Below, piece by piece: positions 1 to 7,939 of a DNA stretch of 7,939 bases. A program made the position numbers and the translations under genes. The notes under the pieces were generated by a model, which saw nothing but the letters and a program-made list of their open reading frames with translations, did not search any database and was not told the DNA's origin. Every line of letters starts with the position of its first letter. Position 1 is the stretch's first letter. The DNA comes from Candidatus Pelagibacter sp. (GTDB taxonomy: Bacteria > Pseudomonadota > Alphaproteobacteria > Pelagibacterales > Pelagibacteraceae): contig JAOHFB010000028.1 in NCBI GenBank assembly GCA_028097785.1, positions 1 through 7,939 on the forward strand, written 5' to 3'.

Positions 1-123
1 GCAAAATATAATATTCCTGAAGGAAAGATATTAGGTGACAAACTTAAGATGATAGAGGAAACATGGGTGCAAAATGGTTTCCAAATCTCAGAAAAACAAA
101 TTCAAAAAATTATTAAAAGTTAA
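1..123 (+). CDS. C-terminal end of a probable CCA-adding tRNA nucleotidyltransferase (partial)
   Basis: Reading from base 1, frame 1 is open for 40 codons and ends in TAA at 121-123; the start lies outside the window. The visible residues include [16 protein letters not shown], then [10 protein letters not shown] and a lysine-rich end. This resembles the C-terminal tail of alphaproteobacterial CCA tRNA nucleotidyltransferases, which commonly end in a Gly-x-x-hydrophobic-Gly-x-x-Leu helix, then E-x-x-W-hydrophobic-x-x-x-F. Those enzymes add or repair the 3' CCA of tRNAs in the cytoplasm. No catalytic motif is in view, so the call rests on the tail alone and is from memory of the family. The gene converges on greA, and the two stop codons share the palindrome TTAA at 120-123. 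Confidence 0.55.
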   Translation, partial: AKYNIPEGKILGDKLKMIEETWVQNGFQISEKQIQKIIKS

Positions 124-596
124 ATATATTTTACGTCTTTTATTTCAAAATTTTTAACTCCTGCAGGAGTTGTAATTTCCACTAGATCATTTTTATTTTT
201 CCCAATTAGGCCTTTGCCTATTGGTGATTGGAAAAAAATTAGCTTTTGTTTTAAATCAGCTTCATCTTTGCCAACAATTTTATAGTTAATTTTTTCACCA
301 TTATCTAAGTTCTCTAAAAATACCGTAGAACCAAAGATTATTTTTCCATCATTATTTAACTTTGTAACATCGATGACGTTAGCTCTTGCAATAATATCAT
401 TTATCTCTGTTATTCTTCCTTCATTGTGAGATTGTTCTTCTTTTGCGGCATGGTATTCTGCGTTTTCCTTAAGATCTCCATGTGATCTTGCTTCTGCAAT
501 TGCAGCTACAATCTCAGGTCTCTTTTTTTCTTTTAAAAAAACTAATTCTTCTTTTAGTTTATTCAATCCATTCAATGTTATCGGTTCTTTATCCAT
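120..596 (-). CDS. greA: Transcription elongation factor GreA
   Basis: The 158-residue product has the usual length of GreA, which enters the secondary channel of RNA polymerase and stimulates cleavage of backtracked RNA so that stalled complexes resume. Residues 1-75 form the antiparallel coiled-coil domain. Its tip carries the family signature around [14 protein letters not shown], with acidic residues D41 and E44 at the positions that coordinate the catalytic Mg2+ in E. coli GreA. Residues 80-158 form the C-terminal FKBP-like polymerase-binding domain, with the typical [10 protein letters not shown] and TPAG segments. The ATG at 594-596 directly follows two TAA codons (602-597) that end the upstream hemF frame. 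It is therefore the last gene of a trmL-hemF-greA unit and probably translated by coupling; a weak GGA sits about 9 bases upstream. Its stop overlaps that of the convergent gene at the window start. Confidence 0.97.
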   Translation of the reverse strand: MDKEPITLNGLNKLKEELVFLKEKKRPEIVAAIAEARSHGDLKENAEYHAAKEEQSHNEGRITEINDIIARANVIDVTKLNNDGKIIFGSTVFLENLDNGEKINYKIVGKDEADLKQKLIFFQSPIGKGLIGKNKNDLVEITTPAGVKNFEIKDVKYI

Positions 597-599
597 TTA

Positions 600-1430
<831 letters not shown>

Positions 1431-1431
1431 T

Positions 1432-1890
1432 TTATAATAATTTAGTTTGTCTTAAACTTTCTGCCAAAACAATTGCAACAGAAGATGCAATATTTAAAGA
1501 CCTGGCATTTACATTCATAGGTATTTTTAAACGATCACTAATTGATTGGTGAATACTTTCTGGTACACCGGCACTTTCTCTACCAAATAATATTGTGTCA
1601 TTTTTCTCAAATTTAAACTTTAAGTATGATACAGAAGCCTTTGTGGTCATTAATACTACTCTTTGATTCTTTTTTGCTTCAAAAAACTTTTCTGCACTTT
1701 GATGTATCTCAATTTTATTTAAATCCATGTAATCCATTACTACTCTTTTAAACCTTTTATCACTTAGATGAAAACCACATGGCTCGATGATTTCAAGTTT
1801 AGCTCCTAAACAAGCGCAAGTTCTTATTATTGCTGCTGTATTTTGAGGAATATCTGGCTCATACAATGCAATATTAGGTCTCTGGCTCAT
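1432..1890 (-). CDS. trmL: tRNA (cytidine(34)-2'-O)-methyltransferase TrmL (SPOUT family)
   Basis: The 152-residue product matches the compact single-domain TrmL/YibK type of SPOUT methyltransferase, which uses S-adenosylmethionine to 2'-O-methylate the wobble nucleotide of tRNA-Leu isoacceptors. Three family motifs are visible. Motif 1 is EPDIPQNTAAIIRTCACLGA (11-30), with N17 and R23. Motif 2 is LFGRESAGVP (101-110). Motif 3 is IPMNVNARSLNIASSVAIVLAE (123-144). Motifs 2 and 3 form the trefoil knot that binds SAM. The ATG at 1890-1888 starts MSQRPNIALYEPDIPQN, the normal N-terminus. It is the promoter-proximal gene of the minus-strand cluster: hemF begins 1 base after its TAA (1434-1432), so the two are probably co-translated. 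Upstream lies the spacer shared with the divergent petA. Confidence 0.93.
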   Translation of the reverse strand: MSQRPNIALYEPDIPQNTAAIIRTCACLGAKLEIIEPCGFHLSDKRFKRVVMDYMDLNKIEIHQSAEKFFEAKKNQRVVLMTTKASVSYLKFKFEKNDTILFGRESAGVPESIHQSISDRLKIPMNVNARSLNIASSVAIVLAESLRQTKLL

Positions 1891-1981
1891 AAATTATGTG
1901 TCATTCTTTCAGTAGAAAAAAAACTATTATCTTATAAGAAATCGTATATTAAGTAATTTTTTAACAATAATATTTAAAAAA
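1891..1981. promoter_or_regulatory. Divergent promoter region between trmL-hemF-greA and petABC
   Basis: This 91-bp spacer separates the start codons of two divergent operons, so each needs a promoter in or near it. It is extremely AT-rich, so single-hexamer assignments are unreliable. Candidate -10-like elements are TATATT at 1945-1950 for petA and, on the minus strand, GATAAT in the 1926-1931 area for trmL. No convincing -35 box, operator palindrome or riboswitch fold is visible. The petA start is preceded by an A/T tract with no Shine-Dalgarno sequence. Confidence 0.4.
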
Positions 1982-2491
1982 ATGTCAGATAAAAAGCCAA
2001 AAAGAAGAGAGTTTTTATTCACGGCATCTTATGCTGTTGGAGCAGTTGGTGTTGGAGCAGTAGTTTGGCCGTTAGTAGATCAAATGAATCCTGATGCTTC
2101 AGTAAAAGCATTAGCAAGTACAGAAGTTGACGTAAGTTCTGTAAAACCAGGAAACACAATAACAGTTCTTTGGAGAGGAAAACCAGTTTTCATTAGAAGA
2201 AGAACTCAAGAAGAAATTTCAGAAGCTAGATCAGTTAAAATGGAGGATTTAATTCATCCTGAAAAAGATGAAGATAGAGCTAAAAACCCTGAGTGGCTAG
2301 TTATGCTTGGAGTTTGTACACATTTAGGGTGTGTGCCATTAAATGATAAAGGTGATTATGATGGATGGTTCTGTCCTTGTCACGGTTCACATTATGATAC
2401 ATCTGGTAGAATAAGAAAAGGACCTGCGCCTTTAAATATGGAAGTTCCAAAATACGAGTTTGTTAACGCCAATACAATTAAAATTGGATAA
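1982..2491 (+). CDS. petA: Ubiquinol-cytochrome c reductase, Rieske iron-sulfur subunit
   Basis: This is the Rieske [2Fe-2S] subunit of the cytochrome bc1 complex. It takes the first electron from ubiquinol at the Qo site and passes it to cytochrome c1 on the periplasmic side. The N-terminus carries a twin-arginine motif (KRREFLF, 7-13) followed by a hydrophobic anchor at about 14-34, as expected for Tat-inserted bacterial Rieske proteins whose anchor is not cleaved. The cluster domain has box 1 CTHLGC (112-117) and box 2 CPCHGSHYD (131-139). C112, H114, C131 and H134 are the iron ligands, and C117 and C133 the stabilising disulfide. The downstream GPAP motif (residues 148-151) is also present. 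The 169-residue length is usual for alphaproteobacteria. The ATG lies at the start of the petABC operon, with 8 bases between its stop and petB. Confidence 0.97.
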   Translation: MSDKKPKRREFLFTASYAVGAVGVGAVVWPLVDQMNPDASVKALASTEVDVSSVKPGNTITVLWRGKPVFIRRRTQEEISEARSVKMEDLIHPEKDEDRAKNPEWLVMLGVCTHLGCVPLNDKGDYDGWFCPCHGSHYDTSGRIRKGPAPLNMEVPKYEFVNANTIKIG

Positions 2492-2499
2492 TTAATATT

Positions 2500-3762
2500 A
2501 TGAGTGATCACGAATATACACCCTCATCAAAAGTTGGAAAATGGTTTAACGATAGACTTCCCCTTTTAACTTTAGCAAATCACTTAACAGATTATCCTAC
2601 TCCTAAGAATTTAAATTATTGGTGGACATTTGGTGGAATTCTAACTTTTTGTTTAATAACTCAAATTGTAACTGGTTTAACACTTGCAATGCATTACATA
2701 GCTCATGCTGATATGGCTTTTGAAAGTGTTGAGCATATCATGAGAGACGTTAATTATGGTTGGTTGATAAGATACATTCATGCAAATGGAGCATCTATGT
2801 TTTTCTTAGCAGTCTATATTCATATATTTAGATCTTTATTTTATGGATCTTACAAATCTCCAAGAGAAATTATCTGGATAATTGGAATAATTATTTATCT
2901 TTTAATGATGGCAGCTGCATTTATGGGTTACGTACTACCTTGGGGTCAAATGAGTTTCTGGGGAGCAACAGTTATTACAAATTTATTTAGTGCAATACCA
3001 TTAGTAGGCGAGGGTATAGTTACTTGGTTATGGGGTGGCTACTCTGTAGACAACCCTACTTTAACAAGATTTTTTACACTTCATTATTTAATTCCTTTTT
3101 TAATTTTGGGATTAGTAGTTTTACACATTTGGGCGTTACATGTTCCGGGGAATAATAATCCTGTTGGAATTGATATAAAGAAACCTTCAAAAGATACAGT
3201 ACCGTTTCATCCATACATTGTTATTAAAGATGGATTTGCATTATTGATGTTTATGATCGTTTTTGCCTTCTTTGTTTTTTATTCACCTAATATCCTAGGT
3301 CATGCTGATAATTATATTGAAGCTAATCCAATGGTAACACCCGCTCATATTGTTCCTGAATGGTATCTATTACCTTTTTACGCAATTTTAAGATCTGTTC
3401 CTGACAAGTTGCTTGGAGTTGTAGCAATGCTTTCAGCTATTTTAATTTTAGCAGTACTACCATGGTTGGATACTTCAAAAATTAGATCTGCAGTGTTTAG
3501 ACCATTATACAAACAGTTCTACTGGATACTTGTAGCTGATGTTTTAATTCTAGGATACATGGGAGCTATGCCAGCAGAGGGGCTTTACTTATTAATTGCG
3601 AGAGTAGCTACAGCATATTATTTCCTTCATTTCTTAATAATTTTACCTGTATTAGGATTTAAAGAAAAAACATTGCCAATTCCATTAAGTATAACCGAAC
3701 CTGTTCTTGGGGGCTCTGGGAATTTAGCAATGGCTAAAAATAAAGAAAGTATAGACAAATAA
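2500..3762 (+). CDS. petB: Cytochrome b subunit of the bc1 complex
   Basis: This 420-residue integral membrane protein carries both b haems and both quinone sites (Qo and Qi) of ubiquinol-cytochrome c reductase. The haem ligands are visible as two His pairs spaced 14 residues apart: H94/H108 (in YIHANG and YIHIFR) and H195/H209 (in TLHYLI and LHIWALH). The Qo-site PEWY motif is at 286-289, followed by [14 protein letters not shown]. Hydrophobic helices lie at roughly 43-65, 95-115, 125-145, 190-212, 245-262, 303-322, 340-358 and 366-385, giving the eight expected for full-length cytochrome b rather than the split b6/subunit IV form. It is not fused to cytochrome c1, unlike the fbcH precursor of some rhizobia. 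Codon spacing suggests coupling: petA ends 8 bases upstream and petC starts 1 base after its TAA. Confidence 0.98.
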   Translation: MSDHEYTPSSKVGKWFNDRLPLLTLANHLTDYPTPKNLNYWWTFGGILTFCLITQIVTGLTLAMHYIAHADMAFESVEHIMRDVNYGWLIRYIHANGASMFFLAVYIHIFRSLFYGSYKSPREIIWIIGIIIYLLMMAAAFMGYVLPWGQMSFWGATVITNLFSAIPLVGEGIVTWLWGGYSVDNPTLTRFFTLHYLIPFLILGLVVLHIWALHVPGNNNPVGIDIKKPSKDTVPFHPYIVIKDGFALLMFMIVFAFFVFYSPNILGHADNYIEANPMVTPAHIVPEWYLLPFYAILRSVPDKLLGVVAMLSAILILAVLPWLDTSKIRSAVFRPLYKQFYWILVADVLILGYMGAMPAEGLYLLIARVATAYYFLHFLIILPVLGFKEKTLPIPLSITEPVLGGSGNLAMAKNKESIDK

Positions 3763-3763
3763 A

Positions 3764-4543
3764 GTGAGAAACTTAATTAAATTATTTTCAATTCTAGTCT
3801 TATTTTTTTTTACAGTTACTCAATCACAATCAGCTGAAAAAGTTGATTATTTAAAAACTGATTGGAGCTTTAAAGGTTTATTTGGAAAATTTGATAGGGG
3901 TGCATTACAAAGAGGGTACCAAGTTTACACAGAGGTTTGTGCATCGTGTCATTCAATGAAATATGTAAGTTATAGGAATTTAGGTGAAAAAGGAGGGCCA
4001 GAGTTCTCTGAAGCCGAAGTTAAGGCTATTGCTGCTTCATTTGAATTAACAGATGGACCAAATGCAGATGGTGAAATGTTTACAAGACCAGCAAAACCAT
4101 CAGACAAATTTGTAAAGCCTTATGAGAATGTTAAAGCAGCTCAAGCAGCAAATGGTGGTGCATACCCACCTGACATGTCGGTTTTAGTTAAAGCTAGAGG
4201 AGGTGGGGTAGACTATATTTATTCTTTACTTCAAGGATACGAAGATGCACCAAGTGGGGTAACTTTAGATGATGGTGTTTATTACAACAAATATATGTAT
4301 GGAAATAAAATTAGGATGGCAGCTCCGCTTTCAGATGACCTAATTGAGTATGGAGACGGAACAAAGGCAACAGTTGAGCAAATGTCCAAAGATGTTACAA
4401 CATTTTTAATGTGGGCAGCTGAGCCACATTTAGAGTCTAGACACCAAATGGGTTTTAAAGCAATTATTTATTTGATTATTTTAACTATCTTAGTTTATTT
4501 CAGTATGAAAAAAATATGGTCACGTGTTGAATCTGAAGTTTAA
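3764..4543 (+). CDS. petC: Cytochrome c1 subunit of the bc1 complex
   Basis: Cytochrome c1 accepts the electron from the Rieske cluster and hands it to soluble or membrane cytochrome c. The 259-residue precursor starts with a Sec signal peptide (residues 1-24: RN-LIK, hydrophobic core, likely cut after QSQSA). It has the covalent haem site CASCH at 59-63. The probable axial methionine is M185 in the RMAAPLSDD segment. A C-terminal membrane anchor lies at about 231-247, followed by the basic KKIWSR. The start is GTG at 3764-3766, 1 base after the petB stop. It is preferred because no in-frame ATG follows before the haem site and the signal peptide begins right there. The final 24 bases overlap the end of ychF on the other strand. 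Confidence 0.96.
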   Translation: MRNLIKLFSILVLFFFTVTQSQSAEKVDYLKTDWSFKGLFGKFDRGALQRGYQVYTEVCASCHSMKYVSYRNLGEKGGPEFSEAEVKAIAASFELTDGPNADGEMFTRPAKPSDKFVKPYENVKAAQAANGGAYPPDMSVLVKARGGGVDYIYSLLQGYEDAPSGVTLDDGVYYNKYMYGNKIRMAAPLSDDLIEYGDGTKATVEQMSKDVTTFLMWAAEPHLESRHQMGFKAIIYLIILTILVYFSMKKIWSRVESEV

Positions 4544-5593
4544 TACATCGCCATCTTTAACTATATAATCCTTACCTTCAAGTCTCATTTTTCCATTAGT
4601 TTTTGAATTTAACCATCCATCATTTGCTACAAAATCTTCATAAGAAACTGTTTCTGCTCTTATGAAACCTTTTTCAAAGTCAGTATGAATTTCACCAGCA
4701 GCTTTTGGAGCTGTACAATTTTTTTGGATTGTCCATGCTCTTGTTTCTTCTGGACCAGATGTAAAATAGGTTTCTAACTCCAAAATCTTATAACCTTTTT
4801 GAATCAGCATGCTCAGTCCAGTTTCTTTCAAGCCAATCATTTCCATATAGTTTTTTCTCTCTGAAGATTCCAGCTCATTAATTTGATTTTCTATATCAGC
4901 TGACACAATAAGGGTGTTTTCTTCTCCAAATTTTTCTATAAATTTTTTTGTATACTCATTACCTTGCTGAACACTTTGTTCATCTACATTACATACAAAT
5001 ATTTTAGGTTTTATTGACAATAAACCACTTTGATTGAGCTGTTTACTTTCAAATTGAGATTTTAGAATGGAGATATCTTTATCATTATCGATACAATCTA
5101 ATGCAACCTCTAATATTTTTAGTTGTTCCTCATCGACATTTTTTTTATTACTTTTTTCCAACCTTTTTTGAATTGACTCTAAGTCGGCTAACATCATTTC
5201 AGTTTCAATAATTTCTAAATCTCTGATGGGATCTACTGTTGGGTTAACATTTTGAATATCATCAGAGTCAAAACATCTAATCATATGAATAATTGCATCT
5301 ACTTCTCTAATATGTGACAAAAACTTATTACCTAAACCTTCACCTTTTGATGCGCCTTTTACTAGTCCAGCAATGTCCACAAATGAAATTGTCGTATTTA
5401 TGATTTTTTTTGATTTTGAAACTTTAGATAGGTTGTTTAATCTTTCATCTGGAACTGGAACGACCCCAACATTTGGATCAATCGTACAAAAAGGAAAATT
5501 AGCTGCTTGAGCTTTGCTTGAGTTTGTTAATGCATTGAATAGAGTAGATTTACCAACATTGGGTAAACCAACAATTCCACATTTAAAGCTCAT
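4520..5593 (-). CDS. ychF: Redox-regulated ATPase YchF (Obg-like, OLA1 family)
   Basis: YchF is a ribosome-associated P-loop NTPase of the TRAFAC/Obg group that, in studied members, hydrolyses ATP rather than GTP; it affects translation and oxidative stress responses. In the 357-residue product, the P-loop is GLPNVGKST (9-17), the G3-like motif DIAGLVKGASKGEGLGN (73-89), and the altered G4 motif NVDE (202-205) in place of NKxD, which is the family's mark. A coiled-coil-like charged insert is at about 125-180. The C-terminal TGS domain spans roughly 274-356, with YFTSGPEETRAWTI, GEIHTDFEKGFIRAE and the normal ending DVLNFRFN. The ATG (5593-5591) overlaps the pth stop by one base (TAATG), indicating translational coupling. 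Its last 24 bases lie antisense to petC, yet the protein ending is the family standard, so the overlap is genuine. Confidence 0.97.
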   Translation of the reverse strand: MSFKCGIVGLPNVGKSTLFNALTNSSKAQAANFPFCTIDPNVGVVPVPDERLNNLSKVSKSKKIINTTISFVDIAGLVKGASKGEGLGNKFLSHIREVDAIIHMIRCFDSDDIQNVNPTVDPIRDLEIIETEMMLADLESIQKRLEKSNKKNVDEEQLKILEVALDCIDNDKDISILKSQFESKQLNQSGLLSIKPKIFVCNVDEQSVQQGNEYTKKFIEKFGEENTLIVSADIENQINELESSERKNYMEMIGLKETGLSMLIQKGYKILELETYFTSGPEETRAWTIQKNCTAPKAAGEIHTDFEKGFIRAETVSYEDFVANDGWLNSKTNGKMRLEGKDYIVKDGDVLNFRFNT

Positions 5594-6156
5594 TATTTAT
5601 TATTATTTACTGTGCTAGAAAATAGATCCAATTTTTTTTCAACTAATATAGAAATCGACTCGTTGATATGATTTGAGATTTTTTCAATACCAGCTAACTC
5701 TTCTTCTTCAAAATTTTGAAGAACGAAATCACCAACCTCTATGTTTTCTTTTGGTTTACCTATTCCAATTCTCACTCTTGAGTAATCTTTACCTATAAAT
5801 TTATCAATAGATGCGATCCCATTATGTCCTGCACTCGATCCACCAAATTTTGCTTTAATCTTCCCAAATTCAACATCTAAATCATCATGAAAAACAATTA
5901 CATCTTCTGCATCTATTTTAAAGTACTCAATAAGCTCTCTTATACAAATTCCAGAATTATTCATAAATGTTAGAGGTTTGATTGCATAGACTTTTTGATC
6001 ACCAACATTTCCAGTTGTGAGTAATCCTTTAAATTTGGGTTTTTGTTTTGATAAACCAAATTTTTTATTAATAGAGTCGATAATTTTAAATCCAACATTG
6101 TGTCTATTATTTTCACTATCTGGTGTTGGATTACCTAAGCCTACAAATAAAAGCAT
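5593..6156 (-). CDS. pth: Peptidyl-tRNA hydrolase (bacterial Pth)
   Basis: Pth cleaves the ester bond of peptidyl-tRNAs that drop off the ribosome, recycling tRNA in the cytoplasm. The 187-residue protein has the family's normal size. Visible motifs are FVGLGNPTPDSENNRHNVGF (4-23), with N9 and the probable catalytic H19; KPLTFMNNSG (60-69), with the substrate-binding N66; VFHDDLD (88-94), whose D91 corresponds to the Asp that assists the catalytic His; and GGSSAGHNGIASI (105-117), followed by RVRIGIGKP. The ATG at 6156-6154 gives the expected MLLFVGLGNP start. It sits between rplY (37-bp gap upstream) and ychF (1-base TAATG overlap), a conserved translation-factor neighbourhood in many bacteria. 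Confidence 0.97.
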   Translation of the reverse strand: MLLFVGLGNPTPDSENNRHNVGFKIIDSINKKFGLSKQKPKFKGLLTTGNVGDQKVYAIKPLTFMNNSGICIRELIEYFKIDAEDVIVFHDDLDVEFGKIKAKFGGSSAGHNGIASIDKFIGKDYSRVRIGIGKPKENIEVGDFVLQNFEEEELAGIEKISNHINESISILVEKKLDLFSSTVNNNK

Positions 6157-6193
6157 ATTTTTTTAATGGATAGTAAAATTTAACTTTGACAGT

Positions 6194-6895
6194 TTATTTA
6201 TTTTCTTCAGCAGCTTTTTTATCGTCACCCTCTTTTTTTTCACCTTCAGCTGCTGGTTTATCACCTTCTGCTGCTGCTTCTGCTCCAGCTTCTCCTTCTG
6301 CAGCTTCTGCTTCAGCTGGTTTTTCAGGTTCCTTCATTACAGTAGGTGCGGCCAATGTTGCTATAACAAAGTCTCTTCCTTTAATTGTTGGGGTTACATC
6401 TGTTTCTAAATTTATAGATGATATTTTAAAACTTTCACCAATCTCAACTCCATCAAGATCAATTATTAAGTTTTCAGGAATTTTTTCACTTGGACATCTT
6501 AACTCTACTTTTCTTCTAACTATGTTCAAAACTCCACCTCTCTTCAAACCTGGAGATTTTTCATGGTTAATAAATTGAACAGGCACTTCAATTCTTATTT
6601 TTACGCCTGGAACTACTCTTAAAAAGTCTACATGAATAGGTTCATCTGAAATGATGTGGTATTTAATTTCTCTTGGAAGAACGTTTTGAGGTTTTCCATC
6701 AACATTTAAAGTAACTATATTGGATAGAAAATTTTCTTTATCAATCAGAGATTTCAATAGTTTTTTTGAAATTGAAACTGTTTCATTTTGTGCTTCGCCA
6801 CCATAAATTACTGCTGGCACACTACCATTATTTCTAAGTGCACTAAGTTCACCCTTAGTTTTTGTATTTCTAATGTTTGCGTCTAATGAAATCAT
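6194..6895 (-). CDS. rplY: 50S ribosomal protein L25, CTC (general stress protein) form
   Basis: L25 binds 5S rRNA in the large ribosomal subunit. This 233-residue version is the long CTC type. Residues 1-90 form the 5S rRNA-binding domain, with the typical KGELSALRNNGSVPAVIYGG (14-33), and PIHVDFLRV (86-94) marks its end. Residues 95-185 form the beta-rich C-terminal domain, with VPVQFIN, SPGLKRGGVLNIVRR and CPSEKIPENLIIDL. Residues 189-233 are a low-complexity tail of Ala, Glu, Gly and Lys. The ATG at 6895-6893 gives the usual short lead-in to the first domain. It lies 45 bp after prs and 37 bp before pth, consistent with one transcript. No Shine-Dalgarno site precedes the start; a short GC-rich hairpin-capable sequence does. 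Confidence 0.96.
   Translation of the reverse strand: MISLDANIRNTKTKGELSALRNNGSVPAVIYGGEAQNETVSISKKLLKSLIDKENFLSNIVTLNVDGKPQNVLPREIKYHIISDEPIHVDFLRVVPGVKIRIEVPVQFINHEKSPGLKRGGVLNIVRRKVELRCPSEKIPENLIIDLDGVEIGESFKISSINLETDVTPTIKGRDFVIATLAAPTVMKEPEKPAEAEAAEGEAGAEAAAEGDKPAAEGEKKEGDDKKAAEENK
6197..6331 (-). repeat. Low-complexity Ala/Glu-rich coding stretch at the L25 C-terminus
   Basis: The last 45 codons of rplY (residues 189-233) are built almost only of A, E, G, K, P and D, with AAEG occurring repeatedly and EGDK/EGEK/EGDD variants. The DNA is an imperfect GCWGAA-type repeat, clearly less AT-rich than the surrounding sequence. Tails of this kind are common and length-variable on CTC-type L25 proteins of alphaproteobacteria. 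It is probably disordered; no domain is recognisable. Confidence 0.8.
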
Positions 6896-6902
6896 AAAAT
6901 CA

Positions 6903-6917
6903 TGGGTTTTTAGCCCA
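6903..6917. other. Short GC-rich inverted repeat in the prs-rplY gap
   Basis: The arms TGGG (6903-6906) and CCCA (6914-6917) are separated by seven bases. On the transcribed minus strand the stem would end about 8 bases before the rplY ATG. Four pairs is weak and could be chance, but it is the only G/C cluster in this gap. It is followed by no clear U run, so I do not call it a terminator. Confidence 0.25.
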
Positions 6918-6940
6918 AGTTCTTTAATAACTCAAGGTAA

Positions 6941-7873
6941 TTATTTAAATAAATCTGAGACAGATGTTGAGTTAGATATTCTTTTAATTGCTTCTCCCAT
7001 TAAGCTAGAAATTGGCAGAACCTCAATGTTTTTAGCACCCTTAATTTTATCATTGTTGTCAATTGTATCGGTAATAACAAGATTTTTAATTACAGAATTT
7101 TTAATTTTTTTTACAGCCTCACCACTCAATACTCCATGTGTGATGTAAACATAAACTTCTTTCGCACCTCTATCTTTAAGTGCTTTTGCAGCGTTTACTA
7201 TTGTACCGCCTGAATCAATAATATCATCAACGATTACACAGGTTTTTCCTTTAACATCTCCTATCACATTCATTACTTGTGATTGGCCTGGCTTTGGTCT
7301 TCTCTTATCAACAATTGCAAGTCCTACATTTAATAGTTTTCCTAAAGCTCTAGCTCTTTCAGTTCCACCCACATCTGGTGCAACACAAATAATATTTTTA
7401 TTTTTTATTTTTTTCTTTGCGTGTCTTGCAAAAATTGGAGTTGCAAATAAGTTATCAACAGGAATGTCAAAAAAACCTTGAATTTGACCAGCATGTAAAT
7501 CAACTGTTACCACTCTATCTGCACCCGCTTTAGTAATTAGATTTGATACAAGTTTTGCTGAAATAGAAGTTCTTGGAACAACCTTTCTATCTTGTCTTGC
7601 ATATCCAAAGTAAGGAATGACAGCTGTAATATTTTTTGCAGATGATCTTTTTAAAGCATCTATGCAAAGCAAAAGCTCCATTAGATTATCATTAGCAGGC
7701 GATGAAATTGACTGAATAATAAAAATACTGTTTCCTCTTATATTTTCATTAATCTCAACATAAATTTCACCATCAGAAAAATTTCTGATGCTAGAATTTA
7801 CCAATTTAGATTTTAAATATTTTGCGATATTTTTACTAAGAGGCTTATTACTGTTACCGGATAATAATTTCAT
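6941..7873 (-). CDS. prs: Ribose-phosphate pyrophosphokinase (PRPP synthase, class I)
   Basis: PRPP synthase transfers pyrophosphate from ATP to ribose 5-phosphate, making the PRPP needed for purines, pyrimidines, histidine, tryptophan and NAD. The 310-residue product is of standard class I length. Motifs in order are [16 protein letters not shown] (32-47); [11 protein letters not shown] (87-97), the ATP-binding/flexible-loop region; [20 protein letters not shown] (123-142), with H127 in the metal/ATP site; [11 protein letters not shown] (165-175); KRRPKPG (190-196); and the PRPP-binding loop [14 protein letters not shown] (212-225). The end, [11 protein letters not shown], is the usual C-terminus. 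The ATG at 7873-7871 is preceded by TTAGG seven bases upstream, one of the few plausible ribosome binding sites in the window. It heads the prs-rplY-pth-ychF series; no promoter can be named with confidence. Confidence 0.98.
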   Translation of the reverse strand: MKLLSGNSNKPLSKNIAKYLKSKLVNSSIRNFSDGEIYVEINENIRGNSIFIIQSISSPANDNLMELLLCIDALKRSSAKNITAVIPYFGYARQDRKVVPRTSISAKLVSNLITKAGADRVVTVDLHAGQIQGFFDIPVDNLFATPIFARHAKKKIKNKNIICVAPDVGGTERARALGKLLNVGLAIVDKRRPKPGQSQVMNVIGDVKGKTCVIVDDIIDSGGTIVNAAKALKDRGAKEVYVYITHGVLSGEAVKKIKNSVIKNLVITDTIDNNDKIKGAKNIEVLPISSLMGEAIKRISNSTSVSDLFK

Positions 7874-7939
7874 TAAAAAACCTAATTAAGCATAATTATT
7901 GATATATTTCTACCATAATCATCATGATTTAATTTTAAA
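7874..7939 (-). promoter_or_regulatory. Leader upstream of prs, with a weak ribosome binding site
   Basis: This short AT-rich stretch precedes prs. On the minus strand it reads TTAGG, then seven A/T bases, then the ATG, a partial Shine-Dalgarno match. TATGCT about 25 bases upstream of the start could be a -10 box, but no good -35 accompanies it and the window ends soon after. No ORF of note is visible in it on either strand. Confidence 0.3.

Noticed and set aside
6186..6578. Plus-strand open frame of 130 codons rich in Ser, Ala and Pro.
   Set aside because: It lies almost wholly antisense to rplY, and its Ser/Ala/Pro bias is the reverse complement of the L25 Ala/Glu repeat. It resembles no family.
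6903..6917. Rho-independent terminator between prs and rplY.
   Set aside because: The stem is only four pairs and is not followed by a U run in the direction of transcription; it also lies right against the rplY start.
6873..7148. Plus-strand open frame of 91 codons.
   Set aside because: It is antisense to the conserved 3' part of prs and the rplY start; the minus-strand proteins there are clear family members.

Overview
The window is strongly AT-rich (about 30% GC by eye) and almost fully coding, with gene gaps of 0-45 bp, several overlapping ends and very few recognisable Shine-Dalgarno sites. The gene content is alphaproteobacterial: a separate Rieske/cytochrome b/cytochrome c1 operon, an oxygen-dependent HemF, and a CTC-type ribosomal protein L25 with a long Ala/Glu tail. 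Together with the streamlining and base composition this fits a marine SAR11 (Pelagibacterales)-like aerobe. That taxonomic call is inference from composition and protein flavour, not from a database match.

Layout. (1) 1-123, plus strand: the last 40 codons of a gene that looks like the CCA-adding tRNA nucleotidyltransferase. (2) 120-1890, minus strand: a tight cluster transcribed trmL -> hemF -> greA, covering tRNA wobble 2'-O-methylation, haem synthesis and transcript-cleavage factor GreA. The hemF frame is broken twice near its 3' end, with compensating one-base shifts. (3) 1891-1981: a 91-bp divergent spacer that must hold promoters for both sides. (4) 1982-4543, plus strand: the petABC operon for the three catalytic subunits of the cytochrome bc1 complex. 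(5) 4520-7873, minus strand: prs -> rplY -> pth -> ychF, covering PRPP synthesis, ribosomal protein L25, peptidyl-tRNA hydrolase and the translation-associated ATPase YchF. The last of these converges on petC with a 24-bp overlap. (6) 7874-7939: a short AT-rich leader upstream of prs.

Functional links: petABC carries electrons from quinol to cytochrome c, and HemF helps make the haem those cytochromes need. rplY, pth and ychF are all ribosome or translation factors. prs, rplY, pth and ychF form a neighbourhood commonly seen in bacteria.

I see no mobile element, CRISPR array, phage gene, rRNA, tRNA or rho-independent terminator. I did not find an undescribed system; this is ordinary core genome. 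The items most worth checking are the double frame break in hemF, the overlapping convergent gene ends, and the low-complexity acidic tail of L25.
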